Assembly (NCBI RefSeq): GCF_910592395.1 | Contig: NC_088311.1 | Span: forward strand, 6,014,501 to 6,078,500 | Reading direction: 5' to 3' | Source: Lineus longissimus | Taxonomy: Eukaryota > Nemertea > Pilidiophora > Heteronemertea > Lineidae | DNA: 64,000 nt | Part shown: piece after piece, positions 51,475 to 61,771 of the stretch | How positions within the stretch are numbered: position 1 is the first letter of the stretch | Layout: each line of letters starts with the position of its first letter | Notes under the pieces: generated by a model | Databases searched by the model: none | What the model was told of the DNA's origin: nothing | What the model saw: the letters and a program-made list of their open reading frames with translations, nothing else | Translations under genes and position numbers: made by a program

Positions 51475-53530
51475 GCTGGTCACAACCAGTCAAACCATTG
51501 GCAGTTCAAGACATCACAACTAACCATACCTTTGGGGGATGGGAGACAACACATTATCAAAGGCACTGGCAGTCTAGGACATCACATTGAACCCAGTCAG
51601 GTCGAAACCATTCCAGCCAGCCAAGCCATAGATGGCTGGAGACGTCACAATCAGCGAAACTACTTGCAGTCGGGGACATCACAGTTAGCCAGGTCGTGGA
51701 CAGTTTGGGCAGGTGGGAGAAATCACAACTAGCGAAGTCACGTTATACAGTAGGTCACTGGAGGCATCACCACCACCCACACCATTGGCAGTCGGGGACA
51801 TCACAGCCAGCCAGGTCATGTACAATATGAGACATCACAACCATAGTTTGGGCAAGGGAGACATCACATCAAAGCCAGTCAAGTTGTAGGTCACTGGAGC
51901 CATCCCAGCCAGCCAAACCGTTGGCAACTGGGGACGTCACAACCAGCAAAACCATTGGCTGTTAGGGACATCACAGCCAGCCAAGTCACTGCCAGTTGAG
52001 GACATCACATCGAAGCCAGTTAAGTTGTAGGTTGCTGGAGCCGTCACAGTCAGCCAAGCCATAGACAGCTGGAGATGTCACAGCCAGCAAAGCCATCAGC
52101 AGTTGGGGACATCTCAGTCAGCCAAGTCATTGCCAGTTGAGGACAACACATCAAAGCCAGTCAAGTTGTATGTCGCTGGGGCCGTCACAGTCAGCCAAGC
52201 AATCAGCAGTTGGGGACATCTCAGTCAGCCAAGTCGTTGCCAGTTGAGGACAACACATCGAAGCCAGTCAAGTTGTAGGTCGCTGGGGCCGTCACAGTCA
52301 GCCAAGCAATCAGCAGTTGGGGTCATCTCAGTCAGCCAAGTCATTGCCAGTTGAGGACAACACATCGAAGCCAGTCAAGTTGTAGGTAACTGGAGACGTC
52401 ACAGCCAGCAAAGCCATCAGCAGTTGGGGTCATCTCAGTCAGCCAAGTCATTGCCAGTTGAGGACAGCACATCGAAGCCAGTCAAGTTGTAGGTCACTGA
52501 TGCCGTCACAGCCAGCAAAGCCATCAGCAGTTGGGGACATCTCAGTCAGCCAAGTCATTGCCAGTTGAGGACAACACATCAAAGCCAGTCAAGTTGTAGG
52601 TCACTGGAGCCGTCACAGTCAGCAGACAGCTGGGGACGCTCCAGCCAGCAAAAACATCAGCAGTAGGGGACATCTCAGTAATACAAGTCACTGCCTGTCG
52701 AGGACATCATATGATATCCAGTTAAGTCCTAGGTCACTGAAGCCATCACAGCTAATCAAAGCCAAACAGCTGAAGACGTCACAGCCACCCACGTCATGGA
52801 GAATTTGAGATGTCACAACCAACCATACATGTACCTTGGGCACATGGTAGACATCACAACTATCCAAGTCACTGTCAGTTGAGGACATCACATTCAAGTC
52901 AGTCAAGTCATACATGTAGACAGCTGGAGATGTCACAACCAGCCTAATCATTGGCAGTCCAGGAGATCACAACCAACACTAGCTTGGGCAGATGGGCGAT
53001 ATCACAACTAGCCAAATCACTGCCTGCAGAGGACATCAAATCAAGGAAAGTCAAGTCGTAGGTCACTGCAGCCATCACAGGACATCACATCAAGGAAAGT
53101 CAAGTCGTAGGTCACTGCAGCCATCAAAGGACATCACAACGAAGCCAGTCAAGTCACAGGTAACTGGAGCCATCACAGGACATCACATCAAAGCCGCAGC
53201 CATCACGGGACATCACATCAAAGCCAGTCAAGTCGTAGGTCACTGCAGCCATCACAGGACATCTCATCAAAGCCAGTCAAGTCATAGGTCACTGGAGCCA
53301 CCACAGGACATCACATCAAAGCAAGTCAAGTCATAGGTCACTGGAGCCATCACAACAAAGCCAGTCAAGTCACAGGTAACTGGAGCCATCAGCTCTCAAA
53401 GGAGATAACATTGAAGCCAGTCAAGTCATAGGTCACTGGAGCCTCAACAGCCAGGCATACCTGTGGAGATGTTGGGGACATCACAGGCAGCCAAGCCTTG
53501 GACAGTTGGGAATGGGAAACATATAGCAAC
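51475..53530 (+). repeat. 2-kb minisatellite array with two regular periods (107 and 49 bp)
   Basis: The whole stretch is built of variants of GACATCACA, AGCCAGTCAAGT, TAGGTCACTG(G/C)AGCC and CAGCCAAG. From 51990 to about 52660 the unit is 107 bp: TGCCAGTTGA recurs at 52131, 52238, 52345, 52452 and 52559, exactly 107 apart. From about 53020 to 53400 the unit is 49 bp: GTCAAG recurs at 53050, 53099, 53148, then 53227, 53276 and 53325. The edges (51475-51990, 52660-53020) are irregular. Neither period is a multiple of three, so the frames that run through it are not genes. Confidence 0.95.
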
Positions 53531-55357
53531 TCATTAAAAGTCACAGACATTTTGATATGTCAGTGTCACAACCATCCACATGTTGTGATGTCTCTAGCTG
53601 TTCACGCCTTGGATGTGATGTGATACCTACAGCTGTCCCCAAGTAAAGATGTCTCAGGCAGTCCTATACTTGGGATAATTTTGATGGCTGCTCAAAATGA
53701 TTTGAACATGCAGTCCTTTTAAAAATGGAGTGCCGCAGCACCTACACATAACTGCCTCTGGTCTATTATTGCATTATAGTTACTGATATGCAAAAATGAG
53801 GTTGCTTGATATCACACTTCTATATCATGAATATCAATGGAATGTGGACTCATGTCATATTGTTTGTACTTGGGAGTACAGCCTGGCATAATAATATTGG
53901 TCTAGCCTACTTCCTTGGTGTTGCCACCAACAGAGTCGTCAGTGCATAGAGCATTGGTATTCATCATAACAGAAAAGGAAAAAAAATGATGCGTTGGAAA
54001 ATAATCCACAGTGATATGAGAATGCTTTTTATCCCGGTGGCAATACAATGTGATGTGTACTAGGTGAGCCATTCTGTAAGTGAAAAATCTGGCTGCATCC
54101 TCAAAGACCAGGGTCATCCAGGGTATGTAGTGCTATGTGCTGAAAGAATAACATACAGCCCAACCTCTTTATTAAGGACAAACTTGGGGCTGGCACATGC
54201 CATCCTTGACAAAGGTGTCATGATTACAGAGGTCAAATTATATAGAAACAAACCACTTGGGACCAGAATTACTGTCCCTAATAGAGAGGGTGTTCTGCTT
54301 GCACAGGTGCCTCCAAGGGAGGTTCTATTGTACCCAATTCAGCAGTACAATTATCTGTCAGGTCATGCAGTGACCTTTGAAAAGCATATTCCTCTGGAGG
54401 AGAGGAGAATGCTTGGTTTCGAAACTTCCACTGTGCTAGTCTGTCTTGGGGGAGCACATCAATACCCCGCCACCCGAATTACAACCCACCCCAACCCCAT
54501 AAACCAGCATCACTCAATTTATTAATTCTTGTAAAAATCATCTCTGGTCTATGCAGGCCAATCATCTCTTCCTATCTTCATGTGATCCATCAGCTGACTC
54601 TTTCTCAAGATACTGGAACTCAAGAGTAGTATTTACAACCAAGGATAGTTTGTATATCAAATGGATAAAAAGATTTACGACCGAGAGCTTGGAACGTACC
54701 AACATACACTTGATAAATAGCAAGTCTACTTAAATCTTTTTCTTTCTGTTCCAATGCAAATGCCTGGGGCAGGTATATGTATTAGATCTGTGGTGTAGAT
54801 TCCTGGCAATTTTGGCAATCCAGTGCAACACTCGTTTCTCATGCGACCTCAAGCCATCAGCCATTAGCCACACGGGAAACCAAACGCATTGATTCATCCA
54901 TGCCTCTCAATACAATGTAGAGGCTCTCCGATGTCTTCAATCCATGAGGTATTCCCTATGTGGAATTGTAAATTAGCACTTCCGCCTTGATCTAGCACTT
55001 GATGGATGCGATATCAAACTATAATGGAGTCCTGGGAGCCAGTGCTACTGCAGAGCCACAAGAATGATGCATCTAATAGAGGAGATTTTCTCCACAGCAC
55101 CACTGCAGTGTGTGACTGGCATACGAAGGGTAAAACTCTTCGGACAACTGGCAGGACTTTTAAGAGTAATACCACTAGTTTTCAAATGATCAGTCGGCAT
55201 TGCTGGGCTGTCGAGATTATATGATGGTAGGGTGTGACTGTGTACATCTGCATCTGTTTGTGAGAAAGGGGCAGGTTACTGTGCAATGGAACTAACCGTG
55301 AGGACAATCGGACTTGTGTACTCATATTATGTTTGTGACAGCCTATGTACACTGGGA
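53531..55357. other. Unassigned; holds a 153-codon open frame
   Basis: Frame 54064-54525 (+) has varied composition but no recognised domain and no splice context. Otherwise featureless. Confidence 0.4.
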
Positions 55358-55359
55358 TA

Positions 55360-55570
55360 CTGTAAACCCCTTTATTTTTGCGACCCTATGTTTGCGAAAA
55401 CATCCATTTCAGTTGCTTACATCTACTTTTGCTGACAGGAGCATTTTCTGAGATAAAATAATACTCAAAAGTTAACATTTTCGCACCCCTTAATTAGCAT
55501 TTGTAATTGTACCCACTCTCCCAAATGTTGTGAAAATTTCATAGGCTTGTGAAAATGAAAGGGTTTACAG
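55360..55570 (+). mobile_element. MITE with CTGTAAACCC ends and TA duplication
   Basis: 211 bp bounded by CTGTAAACCCCTTTATTTT and its inverted partner GAAAATGAAAGGGTTTACAG, with TA directly on both sides (55358-55359, 55571-55572), as for Tc1/mariner-type insertion. The interior is AT-rich with repeated TTTGCGA(A/C) strings. It has no coding capacity. I recall this end sequence as common in marine invertebrate genomes; I have not searched. Confidence 0.75.
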
Positions 55571-55939
55571 TAGACAAAACCTGCCTAGAAAGGATTGGCA
55601 TTCAAGTTAAAAATGATAGTGCATATTATTTTCTCTTTTTTTCTACACTTATACAAGAACTCTGGCTATGCAACGAAGGATACACTCAACACTGTCACTA
55701 TCACTGGTGATGATGATCCGTAGTTCCAGCTTCCACTCCTGGAGCTGGCCAGTAAGGTGAACTGGCCACAACTGGAGAGACTGCTCTAGTCTCCTTGTTG
55801 AGCTCACTGGCTTTTCCGTAGCTAGGGGAAGGGATCTGTTAGAAAAACCAGCTGGCACCACTGGTATTACACTGGGAGTGGGATCCTCGCTTCTTTGGGG
55901 TAGATGCTGTCATAACTGAACACCAAGGCTAGCAGTACC

Positions 55940-56117
55940 CAGGGTTCTCCACAGGGTTTTCTCAAGGTAGGGTGGCACAACAAATATTCAAGAAGTATGC
56001 AACACAAGGTAGAGTGGCCATTAATTTTTAGGTAGTGTGGCCCCATAGATATCCTGTACAAAATTCAGGGCAAAGTGGTGCTGGACACCCTGACAAATGG
56101 CCTAGTGGAGAACACTG
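55940..56117 (+). mobile_element. MITE with CAGGGTTCTCCAC ends and 6-bp direct repeats (hAT-like?)
   Basis: The left end is CAGGGTTCTCCACAG and the right end, inverted, CAGTGTTCTCCACTA. AGTACC flanks both sides (55934-55939 and 56118-56123), a likely target-site duplication. Inside are three variants of AAGGTAG(G/A)GTGGC. Size 178 bp, no open frame. hAT elements normally make 8-bp duplications, so the family is tentative. Confidence 0.65.
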
Positions 56118-59100
56118 AGTACCACCTACACAGGGCATGAAAGACTGGCATGTATGTGAGATTTCACTCTGTACTGTATTGTGATGGATACAGAGGGATG
56201 GTCTCTTCTATTGTCCAGTCAAGTGCTGTTTTGGGGGATGGGTTTTGGAAAAGTGACAGTTCTGTCGGTTTTTTTTGGGATGAGGTCAGGTCATCCCATG
56301 GTCTACTTGGTCTTTTATCTCTATATCGTATAAAGCATGTAAGATGACCAACTTCCCCCCACCCTATAATCAGCAAATTGCATTCCACCACAAACCAACG
56401 GAACAATCACATTGCACAAATCCTGTGTATATAAATAGATTCCATTAGCATGCTTTCCCAAAACCTTTTCACCACACCCAATCCGCTTGATCACGACTCA
56501 ATTCATCCAATTCAATAAAGATGAGAGAATTATCCAGGCATCCATCGGAACTCACAACATGCCAAGCGCATCGCCAATTTTTTTTCTGCACAGACATGAC
56601 AAACATGGCTGATTAGTTTAAAAATATGTATGGCCAATCAAAAAAGGGAGTCGTTTCTGGTCATAGATGAACTTGTTTTTATTGCATCAATTGATGTACA
56701 CACACATCTTCTTCCTTTCAGACGAAGACAGGCAGAAAAGTTGAGATTAACATTCGTGACAGGGTGATAAAGTGATACACCAGAAAATAAGTACATTTTG
56801 TAGTCTCACAGATGCATCATAACTAGAATTTATTTTATTTAACTTTTGGTCACCCCCTTTTTCCAAATTTCCATATTCAAAACCAGGGGTTAAATCAATT
56901 AAACATCACAAACAGCATGATTTGTGCATGTCGGTAATCACAAGTGTGTCACAGTGCCTCATTTATCCAGTGTTTCGACATGTAAACATCAGGGTAGATT
57001 GAATGTGTCTTTGTGCAATGTAATATAATGAATTGTAATGAACCAACATACTGGTAGCCTACATGACTCACCATGCATACATGTAGGCAAAGGTTTTTCT
57101 TGTTCCAGAACAGGGTTCTGGCATATTCATGAAGGTTTTAAATTATAGCATGTTTGGCAGCATTGCCTACTTCTCACACATAGAGTACCATACACTATGC
57201 TAGGCCTGTTAGTGTTATCAAACCGTCTGTAAATGAAGCCAAAATATATCGACGAAAATGTCGATTCTGACATGCACATTCCTTGGAGAACCAAACCCCA
57301 CAGTGAATGCCAGGCAGTACATGTCTGCGAAACACTTTAATCTGCATTCACCATCTCCGACCAGATCAGAGAATTCTTACAAGTCGCCTGCAGTTCCTTG
57401 GAGACCGGCATGACGTGGGTGGGGTTGCCAAGATTACATTAGCCTCAGTATTCTGATAATTAGAGCGTGTGAAAGAATGACATGATCGATAAATTTAGGT
57501 TGTGGTAGGACCTGGCAGGAATCAAAATGTTCCAGAGGGCAGGTGATTTTTAATTCACTATTTGATGGGCGACTTCCTGAGTAACAGATCATGAAAATAA
57601 CATAACAATCAAACCTCATCAGTCATTTTTAATTTGTAATTTTCAATAACTGAGCCCACCAATCAACCAATAGGCCAAAATCTTACAACTTCATCTGTCT
57701 TGCTATGTCTCAACTCTGCTTTAACTCTCTTCACTCTATCCACTCCAGTCTTTTTATTGTCCTCCGGCTCCATCATGTCCAGTCCTGTATGACCGCTGCT
57801 GTCAGGGGAAATCCATCCAGAAACCGCATTATAACTGTCCAGGTGTCATATAATCGGCACAATCTGGACGGCTTGAAAACAAGCAAATCAATGCAGTGAG
57901 ACTTGGGCAAGGCATCAATTTCAATTTTGCAAATTTCTAAAGCAGCTTTTTGGCCTTCAATGTCCTATTTGTCAAATTCAGGCAAGATCTCCAGAGCCCC
58001 TGCACTTTCAGTGACTATAGGCCCTTTGCCAGATATGCCGGTACCATGACACCTAGGGTGGGGAAAACAAACCCATCTTTACAATAGATTGTCATGGTTA
58101 AAGAAGCCAGACAATGGTTCAAGAGGCAATGTCTGGCGTCACCAACTGTAAAACCCTACTGTAAAGTAAAGTTTGTATTTCCGACGTGGTACAGGCGTAT
58201 CTGGAAAGGGCCTAGTGAAACCAGTGCCAAACAAGCATCCTGTATTCTGACAAATGCGACTTCGAAAACTGCTTGTGGAAACTGGCAAATCTGCAGGAAT
58301 CAACCATGACACATAAAAACAGACTTGAAACAAAACTACACAGCAGTATTTACTTCACAGATTCAGCATCAGGGGTGCTGTTCTGTGTAAATTGAATTCT
58401 CAAATATATATATGTGATTTAGTACGTATAATCTTCTTGATCATACATACAGCGGCCAATGTGATATCAAGTCAAGTGAGTTCAAGTTACCGAACATGTT
58501 CTAAGCTTGTTTGGTTTGTTTTTTTCAACAATTTATATCAATCATTTCAACTATGGTGTCAATTTAGAACTGTATGTGTCTAATTAGTGACCAACTAGAA
58601 GCTTCATGTATATCATCCTTTGATAGTCAAGTAATCAGACAAGTCCAAGACTCCAAGGTGAGTTCACAATCACACTCCAATCCCTGATTGTGTTTCGATG
58701 AACAGTATGAAGTTCATGATTGAATAATCACAGATAAGACTGCTCATCACAGATCATTCAAGTTCAAATGAATTTCAACCACATGCCTGTTTTTAATCAC
58801 AAGGCTCAATGAAAGTGTTACCAGTTAAATAATAAGCTGATTGTTCTCTTATCCAAGGATTTAACCACTGATTTCATCCTATCTGATTACTAACTGGACT
58901 GTGTGATTACTTTCAAATCAAAGTTTGACGCTGCATGTGTACTCTTAGTTTTGTTTCAAAGTTTTGTTTCAATGTCTGATCGTTTTTGAATGTACCTTTC
59001 CAAAAATGGACCAAAAGATTTGGTTCGAGATCGAACATTTATTCTGTCAGGAAGTTTACAGATGAAATAGGTTTGAAAATGAGAAGTCCGTCAATAACAG

Positions 59101-59147
59101 GATGGTCCAATTTCATCCACACTTGTTATTGTGTTTGTTTTTTTCAG
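56118..59147. other. Non-coding, nothing recognised
   Basis: Low-complexity AT-rich DNA with several AAGTTCA(A/T) variants around 58440-58780. No supported feature. Confidence 0.45.
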
Positions 59148-59213
59148 CTAACCTGCCACCATCTACCTCTCTGCAACAGTAGAACTAGAAGAAAGGTTCA
59201 GCGATGAATCCAG
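59148..59213 (+). other. Candidate 5' exon with start codon, donor supplied by a foldback element
   Basis: A textbook acceptor (TTGTGTTTGTTTTTTTCAG) is followed by 66 bases ending CCAG|GTAAGT. All frames are closed except the last 10 bases, ATGAATCCAG, so it would be a 5' UTR exon carrying the start codon (M-N-P, phase 1). The donor is exactly the terminal GGTAAGT of the inverted-repeat element that begins here. No downstream coding exon was identified, though the PDIA6-like gene lies 1.9 kb away on the same strand. Confidence 0.25.
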
Positions 59214-59816
59214 GTAAGTAAGACACCGGTAAATTAGACAACAGTAATTTAGACAAGGTAAATTAAACGACGGTAAACTAGGCAATGGTCATTTTAGACA
59301 ATGGTAAATTAGACAATGGTCATTTTAGACAATGGTGATGTAGACACAATTAGGATAGGTAAATTAGACAATTTGAAGAGGTCATTCACCTCTCCAAATC
59401 CAATATCAACGACTAGGAAAGATCTTCATTTTGGGAGTTAGCATGATCTTAGGTAATTTTAATAATCAAACACTTTCATGACAAATTTTGATTGGGTAAT
59501 TGTGAAATTTGGCTTGGTGCAATTAAACTGCAACTGTAGTCCCTATAATTAGGGCCTGCTGAGTCCCCTTAAATTGCCTACTCAAAAAATCCAGGGTCAT
59601 TTTGTGACCAGCTTGATGCTTTCCTAAACTTTGGTATAGATTTGAAGAGGTGAACAACCTCTTCAACTTGTCTAATTTACCTATCCATGTGTCTAGATCA
59701 CCGTCCATTTTCTAATTTGCCATTGTCTAGTAAAATAACCATTGTCTAGATTACCGTTTAGCTAATTTATCTTTGTCTAAATTACCACTCTATAATTTAC
59801 CGGTGTCTAACTTACC
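59213..59816 (+). mobile_element. Foldback (long inverted-repeat) element, ~604 bp
   Basis: The ends are inverted copies of GGTAAGT(A/T)AGACACCGG followed by TAAATTA. Each arm, about 170-190 bp, is filled with imperfect copies of a ~15-bp unit (GTAAATTAGACAATG and relatives) that read in opposite directions in the two arms. The loop (about 59400-59640) is unrelated single-copy-looking DNA flanked by GAAGAGGT / ACCTCTTC inversions. There is no coding capacity, so it would be non-autonomous. I cannot identify a clear target-site duplication. Confidence 0.7.
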
Positions 59817-60559
59817 ATATACCTTCAGCGACAGCCGGTTTTGAATGGTTAAAGGGCGGGCAGGTAGGCATAGATGAAGCGTGCACAAGGAGGTCCCATA
59901 TGGCATGGCAGTACCACACGTGGATGGAGTGAAGACAGTCGAGCGAGGAACGACAGAGTTGTAGATATAAACCAAAATAACAGGAAAAGTCGCTTGGTGA
60001 GTCAGAAAAGTCAAATAGTAGCGTAATCTATGCGGAAGAACGCGTGGAAGTAAAAAACAAAAAGATACGGGCAACACGTTACATAGCGGGCAATAACAAC
60101 AAATGGTTAAAATTTACAATCCCCGATCGGAAATGACGTAGTTTGATAGCATTCAACTAAGTGACTGAACAGTGGCGCTTAGTCAACCGATGACCTTTTT
60201 AGGCCCGTGAACGGAGATTGTAAACTCGTTCCCAACAAACAATAAAGGAATAAATGCTTTGTCAAAGCTCGGAAGAACAGGAACAGTGTTATTGTGTACA
60301 AAATGTACGAAGCATGTACATCAATGTACAAGAATACATTGGCAATGTGTGTGCTAAGGACAGCAACCTGCCGAAAGCAGGGCGAAAATGGGCAAAAGAG
60401 AACGAAATAAGGCATAACAACCCTTATAAGTAGTGGCAGAGATATCTACTAGTTAGGGGAAGTAAAAAGATGCAGAAAACCTACCCATCCATTGTGATAA
60501 AGACGAGAAATTTGCAGAAATCGAGAGCGCGCTTCCGTCGAAGAGCAATCAACAGCTAC
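59817..60559. other. CpG-rich unassigned block upstream of the PDIA6-like gene
   Basis: Composition changes sharply at the foldback element: the block is richer in CpG and has a 96-codon minus-strand frame that runs up to the element's right end (GGTAAGT donor on the minus strand). It could be a divergent promoter or a retroelement LTR; neither is proven. Confidence 0.35.
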
Positions 60560-60569
60560 AAGATGGCGG
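60560..60569 (+). promoter_or_regulatory. YY1-type AAGATGGCGG motif in CpG-rich DNA
   Basis: AAGATGGCGG is the classical YY1 core found just downstream of many animal transcription starts. It sits in a locally CpG-rich stretch (60500-60620) about 500 bases upstream of the PDIA6-like ATG. The ATG inside it opens only a 20-codon frame, so it is better read as a transcription-start element than as a coding start. It may mark a separate or distal start. Confidence 0.3.
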
Positions 60570-60839
60570 TGGTTGACATCCACGTGGTTGCGCACAGCCG
60601 CCTGTGCACCGTTTGTTTACATTGAGCAAAATAGCAACTTGCAGCGTAAAAAGTGCTGTAACTTGATGAATATGATTAAATAAACAGTAGAATCTTATTT
60701 TACAGCCTTTCAAAATAATCATTGCGCAAAATATTACATAATATTGCGTTTTAGGCTGCATTCTCCAAGCATCGTCAATGGTGACTGTCAAGCTTCTCTC
60801 ACTCGGCCTACTGACTATGTGACAATTTCAGCGGGTGCA

Positions 60840-61063
60840 TGTAAATTGGTCATTTGGCCCGTCGACCGGGTCCGGGAGATTGTTTAGGCTGACGTGTCGG
60901 AACTTATCTGGGTCACGAAGCCCGGTAGGTCACTTCTTAAACGAGAGTTGTGTGGTTTCCATGAAGTTGTGTACACTTTCTAGTTAGCAACGAAATTTAC
61001 TGCTAGCTCTCTTTTTGGGCAACTTTATCGATTTCTAACTTGTCGAGCAGCTTACTTAGTATC
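60840..61063 (+). promoter_or_regulatory. Promoter and 5' UTR of the PDIA6-like gene, with UPRE-like TGACGTGT
   Basis: The 220 bases before the ATG are richer in CpG than the surrounding DNA. TGACGTGT at 60890-60897 matches the core of the unfolded-protein-response element (TGACGTG G/A) bound by XBP1/ATF6, which fits a PDI-family gene. An inverted CCAAT (ATTGG) lies at 60845-60849. No TATA box is obvious, so the start point is undefined. The match and position are seen; the regulation is inference. Confidence 0.4.
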
Positions 61064-61390
61064 ATGGCTACCATTCGGTGTCTTCCAGTAATCTTTCTGG
61101 CCATTTTTTGTACCACATATTGTGCGAAGTATGCACCAGAAACTTTACCAAAACCTGCAGCTGGAGGTCAAACTCCCTTTTACTCCCCTGAGGAAATGTA
61201 TCAAGACATCTTCCCTATTACCAAGGCAAACTTCACTGCCAAAGTGTTGAAATCACAAGACGCATGGATCATCCTTTTTCACGATGGAACGTCGCTGAAA
61301 AGTTGGAAAACAATGGCTGTGAAGTTGAGAGGGATCGTTTGGGTCGGAGCTATTCATCGATCAGAACAGGAAGATTTACTTAACATGATC
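61064..61390 (+). CDS. First coding exon of a PDIA6-like thioredoxin-fold ER protein lacking CxxC (partial gene)
   Basis: This exon encodes the first 109 residues of a secretory-pathway protein. Residues 1-21 are a typical signal peptide (basic MATIR start, hydrophobic LPVIFLAIF core, small residues before a likely cut after TYCA). Residues about 50-105 follow the first thioredoxin domain of PDIA6/P5: the ITKANFTAKVLKSQDAWIIL stretch matches the family's 'LT..NF...V..S...WLVEF' strand-helix-strand, and KLRGIVWVGAI matches 'ALK.VVKVGAV'. The family's FYAPWCGHC active-site loop is replaced by a shorter LFHDGTSLKSW, so there is no CxxC and no oxidoreductase chemistry is expected; a chaperone or structural role is inferred. 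I chose the ATG at 61064; an in-frame TTG 24 bases upstream is not needed. The exon ends in phase 0 at ATC|GTAAGT. Later exons are beyond the window, past a copia element that sits in intron 1. Confidence 0.75.
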
Positions 61391-61577
61391 GTAAGTTCAT
61401 GAATCGGTATTTCCCAATTTTTTGGTTTTTAGAATATTTCAGCAATGAAAAACGATGCGGAATCCGCCTGGAATAGTAGAAAAAACGTTGCATTGAGTCA
61501 ATTACAAATGTTCGTGAGTCTCGACAGATGTCCTCTAAGATGAAAAGAGACAATCGCAACCATTCAGAGTCTCCACC

Positions 61578-61731
61578 TGTTAGAATATGGTGATCTCCTT
61601 CCTATACTGTAAGGTGCTGCCACCTATGTTTGCTCATTATATATTCATGTATGCAAGTGATTACCATGAAGGCTTGTCAGGATATTACAATAAAGAATAA
61701 GTCAGTTCCCGTTCTGCGTTCAATGCAAACA
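61578..61731 (+). repeat. 5' LTR of the copia element (3' boundary approximate)
   Basis: The LTR begins TGTTAGAATATGG, a form typical of copia LTRs. It carries a TATATATT at 61638-61645 and a polyadenylation signal AATAAA at 61689-61694, then a CA-rich end near 61731. About 150 bp is short but within the range of animal copia elements. The right boundary is a guess between the CA dinucleotides at 61725-61733, because the 3' LTR is not in the window. I do not see a clear tRNA primer-binding match immediately after it. Confidence 0.6.
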
Positions 61732-61771
61732 CATGTTCCCTTCTTTTATTCCTTTCTCTAATGTTACCATC

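Noticed and set aside
51472-53336. Repetitive open frames (TSQSAKSLP-type, HHIKASQVVG-type)
   Set aside because: They arise from the minisatellite. Periods of 107 and 49 bp are not multiples of three, so no stable repeat protein is encoded.
54064-54525. 153-codon + strand frame
   Set aside because: Varied composition but no recognisable family, and no promoter or splice sites. I keep it only as an unassigned frame.
59860-60430. Minus-strand LTR-like block (TATAAG, TGTTGGGAACG, AATAAA-like strings)
   Set aside because: No second copy, defined ends or adjacent retroelement frame, so I cannot separate it from an ordinary CpG-rich promoter region.
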